Source: Chloranthus sessilifolius (lineage: Eukaryota; Streptophyta; Magnoliopsida; Chloranthales; Chloranthaceae). From it: a stretch of 64,000 bases of DNA. Positions 43,844 to 55,270 of the stretch are shown in pieces. The stretch covers positions 69,157,901 through 69,221,900 of the forward strand of contig CM037591.1 of NCBI GenBank assembly GCA_021018995.1, written 5' to 3'. Positions within the stretch are counted from its first letter, which is position 1. Each line of letters opens with the position of its first letter. The notes under the pieces were generated by a model, which saw only the letters and a list, made by a program, of their open reading frames with translations, was not told the DNA's origin and did not search any database. A program made the position numbers and the translations under genes.

Positions 43844-44320
43844 CCTTTAAGCCTGGTTTAGGTTGAAGGAGGTTGTTCTTCTTGAATCAACTATAGAATT
43901 CTAATAGGCTAAGGTTAGAGTTTAGGCAGCTTCTTTTTCCCTTTTTCTTCTCTCCATAGTCTAGAACTTGTTGGCTATGCCTTTGTTTGTTTATTTGGAA
44001 TAGTTTTAATGGAGCTTTATAATACGATCTTATGCATGTATGGGATTGAAGTTTGAGGGTTGTTCTGTTCAAGGTTGCTACCTTGAGATCCTCCATTGCG
44101 AAGTTGTATTGTAAGCAATGGAGGATTGTTTTTTAAGGATTTATTTACATCCAAGTGACCTGTGTGTCCAGGTTAGGCACATTGCAGGCCTATGTCCCAC
44201 CACAGGATCTACTAAATCTGAATCCCCATGGGAGCTTGAGCTGATAGCCTTGTGAACATGGTGGTGGCAGTAATCTACTTGTTCTATTTCAGACCTCTGT
44301 GAGGAGGATAACCTCTGTGG

Positions 44321-44352
44321 ATAGTCTGTGGCCATTTAAGTGGACAAGTTAT
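44321..44352 (+). other. Conserved R/U5 stem-loop, RE8 copy 1
   Basis: ATAGTCTGT and ACAAGTTAT with one mismatch; CCAT/GTGG around TTAA. Confidence 0.5.
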
Positions 44353-44587
44353 AGCCCTAGGGTGAGGCCAATCCACAGATCTAAGATAGATTCTCCTTCT
44401 CTACACTTGTGCTTGTAGCCCTGTGAGAGATTGTGCAGAGATAGACCCCCTATATTTGTATAGACCCACCATTAGATGGCAGATCTGATCTAGCTATAGT
44501 GATTGTAGGCTTGTGACTGGATCACTGCTATCATTCTAAAGCAGAGAACAACTAGACCTAAAGCTAGTACTTAAACTCTTACTGGTC

Positions 44588-44634
44588 CTGTGTGTCCAGG
44601 CTAGTGCACATTGCAGGCCTAGCCCCACACACAG
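44588..44634 (+). other. Long R/U5 hairpin, RE8
   Basis: CTGTGTGT pairs with ACACACAG and GGCTAG with CTAGCC; GTGCAC is in the terminal part, as in RE1 (2354-2402). Confidence 0.5.
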
Positions 44635-44746
44635 AACATTAGAGGTTGAGGTTCCTATGGATTCTTGAGCTGGTAGCCTGGAAGAAGTAGTGCCTACAAT
44701 GATAAACTTGTTCTGACCCATCTCTGGACTGTGGTTCCCCTATTGG

Positions 44747-44778
44747 ATAGTCTGTGACCATTTAAGTGGACAGGTTAT
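44747..44778 (+). other. Conserved R/U5 stem-loop, RE8 copy 2
   Basis: ATAGTCTGT pairs with ACAGGTTAT at all nine positions (two G-U); CCAT/GTGG around TTAA. Confidence 0.6.
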
Positions 44779-45301
44779 AGCCATAAGAGATTGGATCATG
44801 GCACAGGGGTGAGTTGGATCCTTTCTCCTCTTTGGTGATAATGTAGCCATTGGATAGGATTTCTATAGCAACAGATCTGAGTCTGAGTTATAAGACCCAT
44901 CAGATTTGTACCTAATAGCTTACTTCACACCCTTTTTTATTTATTATCTGACACTCCGTCATTCTTCTCATCCATTTCTGTGGTGTAGGCATTAGGTTAC
45001 CATAGGATTTAAATAATAGTGACCTTAAATCCCCTTCCATTTAGGATTGCCAGATCTATAGTCAGATTTGGAGGGCCTACTAAAGATAGCTCCTTGGAGC
45101 TTTAGATCATTTTTCCTTGTGGGAAAAACTCTTACTTATTAAAACTTGCTACATTAGGCCCTGTATCTTGCAGGTCTGTGTATTTTTAGACTTGCTGCTC
45201 TATAGTTTTCAATCCACCTTTGATTTATTTTCACTAACACATTCTTATCACTGTATTCAATAAAGTTAGCAGCAAGTGTCTCAAATACCTTAACAAGTTT
45301 T

Positions 45302-45319
45302 TGGCGCCGCTATTGGGGA
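45302..45319 (+). promoter_or_regulatory. Primer-binding site of RE8 (tRNA-Asp type)
   Basis: TGGCGCCGCTATTGGGGA, three differences from the tRNA-Asp complement, six bases after the LTR end. Confidence 0.85.
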
Positions 45320-45617
45320 ATCTTGATCTATTAGTAGACCCTAGATTTTTGTATTTTTTTTTTCTTTGGTAGCTGTGCTTGTGAATAATTGATAATGCTG
45401 ATTTACATTTGGAATTTTTCTTGCAGATCTGGACAGTAGCTGAGAAGGAAAATTGAACTGCACTAGGAGTCTAGCTACCTCTGTTTGCACTTCTCTAACC
45501 CTCAAAAACTCAGTCTATTTCTCCTTTAAAAATTCCATAGCAGTTGCTTAGGATAGTTGTAATTTTGTTAATTGCAATGTGTCTACAAGTAGTCTTCCCT
45601 GCTGTTGGTGTGTGTGC

Positions 45618-47320
45618 ATGTTAGGAAGGATATCCCTCAGTCCCACAATAGAGCCTCCTAACCCTGACATAGAAAGGGACAGAAAACCAAGAAGGCCCAG
45701 ACACACCACAGTTGAGCTCCTTACTGAAACTGAGACAACAGTCATGGGTGAAGAGCAACCCAGAACATTGAAGGAATTGAATGCTCCTGATGATTGTAAT
45801 TCCCCATTCAGCATTCAATTCCCAGATGTTCAGGGCAACTACGAGATTAAAACCTCAATCATCCAAATGCTTCCCTCTTTCCATGGGCTTAGCAAGGAAG
45901 TCCCCTACAAGCACATTGACCAATTCTTGGCCCTGTGCACAACATTCTCCATTACTGGTTTGGGACCACAAGCCATTAGATTAAGGCTCTTTCCTTTCTC
46001 CCTAAAGGACAGGGCCAGCACCTAGTTAGCTACTCTCCCAAACAACCTCACTTCTTGGAAAGACCTCCAGACAAGATTTTTGACGAAATTCTTCTCAGAG
46101 AGAAAAACCAGCCAGTTGAGGAAAGCAATACTTGCTTTTGCCCAATCCCCAACTAAGGATTTTAATCAAGCATGGGACAAATTCAAGGAGATGCTCAAAC
46201 AATGTCCCAACCACAAGATCCCTGACTGGCAGCTTGTCTAGAGCTTCTATAATGGGATTGATAAGAAAAGCAGAGACATGGTAGATGCCTCTTGTGGTGG
46301 AACTTACATGCACAAAATAGCTGATGAGACATGGGACTTGTTCGAGGTCATCAGTGAAAATGCTTTCCAAAAGATGTCTTTGTCAAGAACTGTTGAAGAG
46401 ACTTCTTCTAAAATGGGACTAGCTTAAACTTCCAAAGGAAAGATGTATGAAGTAACTGGGAATAATGACCTAAAAATGCAGATGGCCGATCTTTCTGGTA
46501 AGTTTGATAAACTATTAACTGTGGTGCAACCCAGATTGGCTGCACAGGTGATGGAGGCATGTTTGATATGCCAATCTCCACAACACACAGTGGAAGAGTA
46601 CCCATCTGCAGGGCAATATCCTGAGTATGTGATGGAACAAGCTGCTGCTACCGAATCATTTGGCCAGCAACAATCTGTTGGCTACAACAAACAGCCATTT
46701 GGATACCAACACCAAAATACTGGTTACCAGTGGAGAGACACCCAAATTTGAGGTGGAGACAAGAAAATTACATGCAGCGACAACAGATGTTGGCCTTACC
46801 TCGAAGGCCACAGCAGCAATTTAACCAAGGATATGCCCCAAGGTCAAATTTCCAGCATCAGTAGCTACCCCAGCAGTAAAATCAGTTAGTAGTTCCCCCA
46901 CCTCAGCCCCGAAATGCTTCTTTCGAGGATCAGGTTTTCACTTCATTGCAAAGCCTTAGAATCTTGACTCAGACTGTGACTTCTCACAGTCAAAGCATAA
47001 AGAAAATGGAAGAGTAGCTAGGCCAAATATCCAATGCCTTGGCCAAAAGAGAAGAGGGGAGGTTGCCAAGCCAGCTAGTGGCCAACCCTAAGGGCCAATA
47101 TTCGATTGGAGAATGTTCCTCAAGTTTTGAGGGAGATAATGCCATCACAACCCTAAGGTCAGGCAGGCTGGTGGACAACCAGGTTGGGAAGGAACAAGGA
47201 GAGGTCCTGTTCAAAGAATTTTCCAATGAAAGTGAAAATGAATTTGTTAGAGCACAGAGCCAAGAGTTGCCTGCTACCCTGCAACAAGAGAAAAATAAAG
47301 AGGTTGTAGTTGAGCCTTAG
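45618..47320 (+). pseudogene. gag: gag, RE8
   Basis: The ATG at 45618 (M-L-G-R-I-S-L-S-P) is chosen because RE10 Gag starts with the matching M-F-G-R-R-T-L-S-P. Capsid pattern: IIQMLPSFHGLSKEVPYKHI, RLRLFPFSLKD, WDKFKEMLKQCPNHKIPDWQ, MVDASCGGTY. The zinc knuckle CLICQSPQHTVEEY has Tyr for the last Cys. A coiled-coil tail and KREEGRLPSQLVANPKGQ precede a linker to 47320. Stops at 46024, 46240, 46426 and others, and at least one frame change, break it. Confidence 0.85.
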
Positions 47321-48340
47321 CAGGAAATGAAAGATGAAAAAAGAAAAAAATAAAAGTTTAGTCATAGGCTTGGAGCTGAGGAACCAGCAGTACCTTAGTT
47401 GCCATTTCCTCAAGCTTTGAGTGGCCCTGCCCCTTTTGATAAGGGGAATGTACAAATAGAGGAAATGATGGATACCTTTAAGCAAGTAAAAAATAATTTG
47501 CCCATGCTTGATGCAATTAGACAGGTCCCAGCCTATGCCAAATTTTTGAAAGACCTTTGTACATAGAAAAGAAAAGCTAGAGGTCATTTGTCTAAAAAAG
47601 TCTTTGCAACTGATACAGTTAATTTTGTATTAAACATAACAATGCCAGAGAAGTTGCAAGACCCAGGGATACCCACTATCCCTTGCATAATTGGAGACCA
47701 CACAATTGGAAGGGCCCTTCTAGACCTTAGAGCCAGTGTAAACTTGTTGCCATACAGTGTGTATCAGCAGCTAGGTTTGGGAGAGCTAAAACCCACCCCC
47801 ATTGTGCTTTTAATGGCTGATAGGTTTGAAAGGAGACCTATGGGAGTGGTTGAGGATGTCTTAGTAGGAGTGGACAATTTCTTCTACCCTGCAGACTTCC
47901 TGGTTTTGGACGTGGGCTGCAACAAGAGTACAACCCCTAAACCTGTTATTTTGGGCAGGCCATTCTTGGCCACAGCCAATGCATGCATTCAATGCTGGTC
48001 AGGGATCATGGAGGTAACTTTCGGACATATGAAGGTTGAACTTAATGTGTACAATAGTGCAAAGTACCCGTAGCAGGACAATGAGGAAAGCTTTGCAGTG
48101 GATGTACTAGAGGAAGTTGTTGAAGAAGAATTACCCACTCTGCTGGATTGGGGCAACATTGTGAAAAGTTTAGTTGAAGTTTGGGACATGATAGAGGAAG
48201 AAATCCCAGCTGTTATGACAGAAGACATGACCACATTAAAGTCTTCTGTGGGCTCAGTGCAGCATTCCATTTGGAAACCTACATTGCTGCCTCATCCTCA
48301 AACCAACAAAGCACCAATCTTACCATCCACCCAATAAGCC
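47321..48340 (+). pseudogene. Linker and aspartic protease, RE8
   Basis: PFDKGNVQIEEMMDTFKQ marks the linker. The protease frame 47588-48073 reads DHTIGRALLDLRASVNLLPY, with DLR in place of DLG in the active-site loop. It ends VILGRPFLATANACIQC. After a stop at 48071 the frame leads towards RT. Confidence 0.8.
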
Positions 48341-48373
48341 CCTGATCTGGATCTCAAGAAGCTTCCAGAAATA

Positions 48374-49385
48374 TTGAAATATGCCTTCCTTGGGAAAGGT
48401 GAAAAACTTCCTGTAATTATCTCCTCCTCTCTTACCAATGAGCAAGAGGAAGAATTACTAACAGTCTTGAGGAAGCACAAAAAGGCAATTGGCTGGACCA
48501 TTGCGGATCTAGGAGGGATAGATGCATCAATCTGTATGCACAAGATCCATTTAGAGGAGGGCTTAGTAACCTCAGAGAAATGCAGAGGAAATTGAATCCT
48601 CACATGTAGGAAGTGGTCCTCAAAGAGATCATTAAATTGCTAGATGTTGGGGTAATTTATCCCATTTCTGATTCTGAATGGGTGGCACCTATCCAAGTGG
48701 TACCCAAGAAATCTGGCATAATAGTTGTTACAACTAGGTCTGGAGAGTTGAGACCAGCCAGGGAGACCACTGGCTGGAGAGTTTTCATAGATTATCGGAA
48801 GCTCAACTCTAAGACCAGAAAAGACCACTTCCCTCTCCCCTTCATAGATCAAATTCTGGATAAGTTAGCTAGAAAAGCTTTCTATTGCTTTCTTGATGGG
48901 TACTCAGGGTACAACCAGATCCTTGTGCACCCTCATGACCAAGAGAAAACTATATTTACTTGCCCTTTTGGCACCTTTGCTTACTGAAGGATGCCTTTTG
49001 GGCTGTTTAATGCTCCAGCTACCTTTCAGAGGTGTATGTATGCCATATTCTCTTATATGACTGCCAAGTTCTTGGAAATTTTTATGGATGATTTTTCTAT
49101 ATATGGGGACAGTTTTGGCCAATGTTTGCAACACCTCCACCTGGTCATGCAAAGATGTGAGGAGACCAATCTGGTCTTAAGTTGGGAATAGAGCCACTTC
49201 ATGGTAACACAAGGTATTGTGTTAGGCCATGTAGTCTCTAGAGAAGGGATTGAGGTAGATAAGGCCAATGTTGACCTCATTACAAATTTGTCCCTCCAAG
49301 AACAGTCAAATAAATCAGATCTTTCCTTGGACATGCAGGATTCTATAGGAGGTTCATTAAAGACTTCAACAAAATTACTAAACCA
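48374..49385 (+). pseudogene. pol: Reverse transcriptase, RE8
   Basis: KKAIGWTIADLGGIDASICM, VLKEIIKLLDVGVIYPISDS, VAPIQVVPKKSGI, GWRVFIDYRKLNSKTRKDHF, FLDGYSGYNQILVHPHDQEK, RMPFGLFNAPATFQRCMYAI and the catalytic FLEIFMDDFSIYGDSF are in order. Breaks: a frameshift near 48570, TGA at 48985, TAG near 49189 and a frame loss near 49300. Confidence 0.88.
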
Positions 49386-50021
49386 TTGTGCCACCTGCTC
49401 TGCCAGGATGTGCCCTTTGATTTTTCTACTAAATGTCTTAAGGCTTTTGAAACTTTGAAGATATGCCTCACCTCTGCCCTTGTACTCCAAACATCTGACT
49501 ATGCACTGCCCTTTGAGCTGATATGTGATGCATCCAACATAGCAATAGGTGTTGTTTTAGGCCAAAGGAAAGATAAGCTGCCAGTGGTCATTGCCTATCA
49601 TAGCAAATCACTTGCTGAAGCTCAGCTAAATTATACCACAACTGAGAAAGAGCTTCTGGCAGTGGTTTTTGCTGTTGACAATTTTAGACCTTACCTACTT
49701 GGGTCTAAAACTGTAATCTTCACAGACCACTCAGCATTGAAATACATGTTGTCCAAGAATGATGTTAAGCCCAGGCTGATTAGATGGATACTCCTATTGC
49801 AGGAGTTTGACATTGAAATCAAGGAAAAAAAGGGTGTGGAAAATGTGGTGGCTGACCACTTGTCCAGAATTGTGTTGGAAAAATGTGTTGATGACCTTGC
49901 AACTGATGTTTTCCCAGATGAGCAATTATTTTCCATCCAATCCTCGGTTCCTTCGTATGAACACATTGTAAATTATTTAGTTATAGGTAAGATTCCTGCC
50001 CATTTGACCAAAATGGATTAG
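49386..50021 (+). pseudogene. RNase H, RE8
   Basis: An open stretch of 211 codons: [60 protein letters not shown] and GVENVVADHLSRIVLEK. The catalytic Asp, Glu and Asp positions appear intact. It ends at TAG 50019. Confidence 0.85.
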
Positions 50022-51215
50022 GGCCTATTTTTCTCACAGGTCAAATTCTTTTTCTGGGAGGAACCTTGCTTATACAAGTACTATAGAGACCAAATCATCC
50101 GAAAATGTATTCCAGAAAGTGATGTCCCCAGTATTCTGGCCATGTGCCATGAAAAACAACTGACATAATCTTGCAGTGTGGGTTCTATTGGCCTTCTTTA
50201 TTCAGAGATGCCAACACACACTGCAGGACATGTGAGAGATATCAGAAATTAGGAGGGTTGTCCAAAAGAATCTCAATGCTTTTACAGTCCAACCTTATTG
50301 TGGAACTGTTTGATGTCTGGGGTATTGACTTTATGGGCCCCTTTCCTCCTTCAAATGGTTATCATTTCATCTTAGTGGTAGTGGATTATGTTTAAAAATG
50401 GGTAGAAGCTATTGCCACAAGAACCAATGATAATCAAGTTGTCCTCAAGTTTGTAAAGCAGAATATCTTCTCAAGATTTGGCACCCCTAGAGCCATTATC
50501 AGTGATGGGGGTAGCCATTTCTGCAACAAAAATTTTGAGGGCTTGCTCAAGAAATATTCTATCACCCATAGGATTGCTACTCCCTACCACCCCCAAACCA
50601 GTGGACAAGTTAAAATTTCTAATAGGGAGATCAAGCACATCCTTGAGAAGACAGTGAGGACTGACCGAAAGGACTGGGCTGACAAGCTAAATGATGTATT
50701 ATGAGCTTATAGGATTGCCTATAAGACTCCCATTGGGATGTCCCCATTCAGGCTGGTTTATGGCAAGGCTTGCCATCTTCCAGTAGAGTTAGAACACAAG
50801 ACCCATTGAGCCATAAAAAATTTAAATCTAGACCTAACTTCTGCTGGCCATCACAAGTTGCTGCAGCTGTCAGAACTGGAAGAGCTGAGCATGGATGCAT
50901 ATGCCAATGCCCGGATCTACAAGGAAAGGACCAAGGCTTTCTTTGACAAGGGTTTGTTAAGAAAGAGCTTCATGGCTGGTGATAAGGTTTGGCTGTTTAA
51001 CTCCAAACTTAAATTTTTTTCCTAGCAAACTGAAATCTATATGGGAAGGCCCCTATATTGTCATGAATGTTTCCCCATCTGGTGCTATGGAAATTAAGGA
51101 TCCCAAGTCTGGGAAAACCTTGAAGGTGAATGGTCAGAGGCTTAAGCCTTGTTTAGAAAAACCTACTGAACCTATGGACACCATTCACTTTCATGGGGAC
51201 CCTTCATTAAACTGA
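50022..51215 (+). pseudogene. Integrase, RE8
   Basis: CERYQKLGGLSKR marks the end of a decayed zinc-binding part. The core has [18 protein letters not shown] and [15 protein letters not shown], but the catalytic Glu is replaced by Lys ([15 protein letters not shown]). The C-terminal part runs KLKSIWEGPYIVMNVSPS to 51215. Stops at 50393, 50702 and 50807 and a frame change near 51015 are present. Confidence 0.85.
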
Positions 51216-52158
51216 TCCACAGGTGTGTCATTATTGTATCATATGTACTTCGGTTTTGTTAGATTTTATTGCTTTCTTTTATTCAAATTTTAGAGGAAAT
51301 TCTAGTGGCCTCACTTAAGTCTGAATCTGTCTAGTCTGGTTTCTCTTTATGCTTGGTCTGATGATTACTGATCTTGAATTGATGGTTTTTGCTTGAATTC
51401 ACGATGTTGGATAATGATTTTTGCTGTCTATGCTTGAATGCTTGATCTTAATTTGTCTGGGGGTATCCCTGGTGGTGAGTTGTGCCTAGGATCTAGCCAC
51501 AGCACAAATGGAAATGGCAGAATGAAGAGTGCATGCTCTCTGTTTAATAATTTACTATTTCAGGGTCCAAAAAGAGGCCTGGGAGACTCTCGCGCAATCC
51601 AAACGGAGCCCTCCAATAGATGTCGCGAGATTCAAAGTAAACCTGGGAACTTCTCGCGCGATCTAAATGGAGGATTTCATTAGCTGTCATAAGAAAAGGA
51701 CGCCTGAGAGACTCTCGCGCAATTCAAATAGAATTCTTCACTAGCTGTTGCACGATCCAAAGTGAACCCTAGGAGCCTCTCGCGCAATCCAAGTGGAGAT
51801 TACATCATCGCTAGGTTTCATTTCCCATCTCGCGATAGGATATGTTCCAAAGCGCGCCAAGCTTAGCAACAAATATTTTAACCCCACGCTTGTCTCCCTT
51901 TCCAGTAGTCTCTTCCTTCTTCATTCAGCAAAACCCTAGCTTTCGGCACTCTTCTACCTCTCTCCTCCAGCGTCCATTCTACAACCCATCATTCACACCA
52001 GGATCCTACAGATTTGTTCCTAACGTCATCCCCATCAATTGCCCTTTGCTCAGAGATCTCGTGGTGCACTGTGCGTCAGATCGAACCAAACCCTATGATT
52101 TTAGGGTAAGCACTCAGATCTCAGTCTCCCATTTTCATCTTCAAAAGTATAGTTTGTA
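51216..52158 (+). promoter_or_regulatory. Putative promoter and spliced leader of RE8 ORF3
   Basis: A motif array (51588-51840) has CTCTCGCGCAATCC at 51588, 51714 and 51778 and TTCTCGCGCGATC at 51651, about 61-65 bp apart, with TGTCGCGAGATTC between. It is followed by a weak TATA-like AATATTTTAA (51872-51881), a C/T-rich leader with 'aaaccctatgattttag', and a GGTAAG donor-like site (52106-52111). The motif is that of the RE1/RE8 LTR. No pol or ORF3 coding lies here. Confidence 0.55.
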
Positions 52159-53985
52159 ATGGCCCCTAAGAGTGAACCAAAGAAAAGGGGCAAGGATAAG
52201 GCCCCTGCTCAGTCCACTCCTAAGAAGGTCAAGACTTTTAAGGCACCGAAAAAAGGGAAGGAAGTGGTTGAGGAGGTGGAGTCAACCCCTGAGTTTTCTA
52301 CACCCTCTGAGCTCATGGCTTCAATCCCCTTAGAGCCTGAAGCAACTTTCGACCTGCCCTTCTTTGAGAAGGAGCCTCTCTCTGCTCCTACCATTCAATT
52401 TATGACCAAGGCTAGCCTGACACCCTTAATGAGAGGAATTCCAGCACTAGCCTACCCTAGGCTAGTGCAACTCTTTTATCAGCACATCAGGGTCACCAAG
52501 GACAAAGATGGACAAGCAGGTTTCCTTGTGTTGATTGATAATTTCGAAATGTTAGTTAGCCCTAAGCTGATTGCAGAGGTATTGGGCATCCCAACTGCAT
52601 TTGACACTAGCTGTGGATATGGCCCTCCCCTGAGTGCATCCATTGACACCATTGCAAGGGCGCTTACTAGAGGATTAAAGGTTTGAGGGGATTCCATTAG
52701 AAGAAGAGAGTTGGAGCCTGGACTCCTTTTCATTGACCAGGTATTGAGAAAGAACATCTATTGCTCAGGCCATCAGTAGGAGAAGAGAGCTCCTATTGCT
52801 GATGTTGTTTACTCGTTCTCTTTAGGGCATGGCTTCCATGCCGCCTGATTAATTTTTGAAGCAATGAAGGATCTGGTTTAGAAATTAGGGCAGAACAAGA
52901 AGCCACACACACTCCCCTATGCCAGAGTCATCACTAAATTACTTTTAAAGGGGGGTACAAGATAGCAAAAGGAGAGGAGACTACCACCCTTGCCCCTACA
53001 ACTTTTGCCAAGAGGCAATGGGGAATTAGCAGGAGCCTGATGGAGACCCAGAAGAAGAAGAAAGCAGAGGCTCAGGCCTCTCCCAAGCAAACAAAACAGG
53101 CAGTTGTTACAAGGCCCACCCCAGTTACTACAGAGGAGATTCCAGAGCCTGTCACCACCACTGCTGTAACAGCCCCAACATCCCCCCCACCTTTACTCTA
53201 GGATCCCCTATCCTAACAACATCCCCTACCCCTACTTCATCTCTCTCTCACCCTCCTCTGTCTTCATTATCCATGCCCACACCCCTTTCTCTTGTGATTG
53301 GTACCTGGGAGGACACCCCCATGTCAGCCCTTCACCATCCCCTACCCTACCTCAATACACAGCCCCAATACCCATCATCTTCATAAAACCCAGACAGCCC
53401 TCCACTGATCTCATACAAGAAAAGGAAAACCACTGACACAGCACCCACCATCTCCCTGACACCACCCACAATCCCTTTTATCCCCAGTGACACACCTCAC
53501 ATTGACCAAGACACCACTCTAGCCATGCCTACTACATCCCCATTCACAGACATAGACCTCAACCTTAAAATAATCACCAGATTCGAAGCCTTTATGGCTA
53601 GTTTCCTTGACACCACACCCTCTACACCCCCCTCCCGAACTCCCCAACTACATCACCATATCACTCACCAGAACCCCACTCCCCTCCTTCCACTTTCCAT
53701 CATGCCCCTTCCTCCCCTTTTCAACCTGTTCCATCTTCTACACAATCTCAACCTCCCAATCCAGACACACTGACACTCATCCTCTCCCTCATCCAAGACA
53801 TCCAATCCCAACTATTCACCACAACACACACACAGGACTAGATGCAAATTGAACTCACATCCATCAAATCCATACTTCAGACATTGACCAACCCACCCAT
53901 CCCTTAAAAACCCACTCAAACCCCCCTGGTCCTTTCCCCTCCTAGCCCTGACTCCACAACCCAACCATTCTCGTTTATACCTTTC
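52159..53985 (+). pseudogene. Accessory ORF3, RE8 (cut by RE9)
   Basis: The ATG at 52159 gives M-A-P-K-S-E-P-K-K-R-G-K-D-K, a Lys-rich, nuclear-localisation-like N-terminus (residues 1-37). The core at residues about 99-175 contains ALAYPRLVQLFYQHI, FLVLIDNFEMLVSPKLIAEV, LGIPTAFDTSCGYG and IARALTRGLKV. After TGA at 52684 the same frame continues RRRELEPGLLFIDQVLRKNI and GHQ-stop-EKRAPI. A long Pro/Ser/Thr-rich part in several frames follows. No signal peptide or membrane helix is seen, so the envelope label is only positional. Confidence 0.7.
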
Positions 53986-54728
53986 TGTAGACACCCAAAT
54001 TCGGCCCAAGGCCCGATCCATCTGTACTTCGGGAGAGATGTACCCCTGTGCTTCTGATGGCACCCCCCTGAACCCTTAGGAACCTACCTAGACCAGTAGG
54101 AATCACCCTAAGACCTTTAGAGCCATTCCCCCAATCCTTAGAAGTCACCCCTACACCCTAGAATCCCTTCCCAAACCTAGCTTAAACCCTTCTGGTGGTT
54201 GATGGGAGGAGAGCTACATAATTTCACATAGACTAGTACCATGGATGAGCCATATACCATTGGAAAGCGGGCTTCTTCAGCTTTCCAACAAGCCAAAGAT
54301 CACCCAATTTGGAGCTACGATTAAAAAGTTATGGCCAATTGAAGTTTCACATAAAATCATAAAAATTTTTACTCAGGCGTAGATATTACATACGCCCAGC
54401 CATTTTTACCCCAGATTACTCAGGCGTATATATTATATACGCCTGCCTATTTTGGGGAAAATTTGGCCGGGCGAATATAATATATATGCCCAGCATAGGT
54501 GGGACCGACCACGGGCTTCATCTTCTCAAAACTCCCCTGATTTTGGTGAAAATTACTGTTCCTAAACTAGGCATATATAATATGCACGCCCAGCTTAGCT
54601 ACAGTAACTGTCATCAGTAGCTCGAATTTCCTCCATCTAGTTTGACCCTTTGACCATCCCCTGGGTTGAGGTGGGTGTCTTGAGATTGGTTGCACCCCCT
54701 TTGAGCTTATTGACAACCCTTAAGTCAC
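53986..54728 (+). mobile_element. RE9: 5' part of a Tat-type LTR
   Basis: TGTAGACACCCAAATTCGG starts an LTR of the RE4/RE5 superfamily directly in RE8 ORF3, without a polypurine tract before it, so it is a 5' LTR. After 743 bp it is cut by RE10 at a point equivalent to 'caactccttaagtggctt' in the RE5 LTR. Four dyads (GGCG or variant at 54376, 54423, 54470, 54570) have spacing 47, 47 and 100 bp, as in RE5. The remaining parts of RE9 are outside the window. Confidence 0.85.
54374..54593. promoter_or_regulatory. Four dyad motifs in the RE9 LTR
   Basis: The second copy (54421-54445) is a perfect 25-bp palindrome: arms CAGGCGTATATA and TATATACGCCTG around a central T. Inner bases differ from RE5 (TATA for CAAC), yet complementarity and spacing are kept. 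Confidence 0.85.
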
Positions 54729-54984
54729 TGTTGACAAGTGAAAAATACCATTTTTCACCCCTAAACTTAAGTCTTGATAGACCTTTGAGAGAACTAAATA
54801 AGTGTTTTAAGTACCTATGTTGCAGCTAACAATAAAGACAGGCTTAAACATAAAAGCAGCTCAAAAGTGCCAAAAAGCTGACAATCCATGTCAGTCCAAA
54901 GGAAGGAAGTGAAGAAACAACCTCATCAGCTGTGGAAAAGTCCAAAAGGAAGAGGCAAAGACCTGTAAGAGAAGCAGGGAACAA

Positions 54985-55270
54985 TTCGAACAGAGAAATA
55001 CAATACAGAGTTCTTTTCGCAAAGAACCTGCACGTTTCGCAAAGAACCTGCACATTTCGTAAAGAACCTGGAACTCTGCGAAAAGGAATAAAACCTCCAG
55101 GCTTAGTTTTCGAAGAGCATCTGAACTCTTCGAAAAGAAGATTGAACTTTGCGAAAAGGAGAAAACACAATTCGAAGAGAGATTGAACTCTGCGAAAAGA
55201 GCTTCAGAAGCCACAGCACTCTGCGAAAAGACCCTTAAACTCTGCGAAAAGGTATTCTGGAGATTCGCAG
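54985..55270. promoter_or_regulatory. Phased TTCGCAAAG / CTCTGCGAAAAG array in the RE10 LTR
   Basis: Copies such as TTTCGCAAAGAACCTGCA and GAACTCTGCGAAAAG (inverted relatives of each other) have their CpG at 54987, 55018, 55038, 55058, 55079, 55111, 55131, 55152, 55173, 55193, 55224, 55245 and 55266. Gaps are 31, 20, 20, 21, 32, 20, 21, 21, 20, 31, 21 and 21 bp, close to two or three turns of the DNA helix every time. Confidence 0.85.

Larger units (their letters stand above)
42889..45295 (+). repeat. 5' LTR of RE8
   Basis: TGTTAAGACC to TACCTTAACA, about 2407 bp, alignable end to end with the RE1 LTR. It contains the CpG-rich array (about 43130-43640), TATA box, two copies of the R/U5 stem-loop (44321-44352, 44747-44778) and the long hairpin (44588-44634). 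Confidence 0.9.
42889..53985 (+). mobile_element. RE8: Athila-like element, 5' LTR to ORF3
   Basis: In order: LTR, primer site, gag, protease, RT, RNase H, integrase, accessory promoter region, ORF3. ORF3 is cut by RE9 at 53986, so the 3' LTR is outside or lost. All coding parts carry stops or shifts. The LTR is the same family as RE1. Confidence 0.9.
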
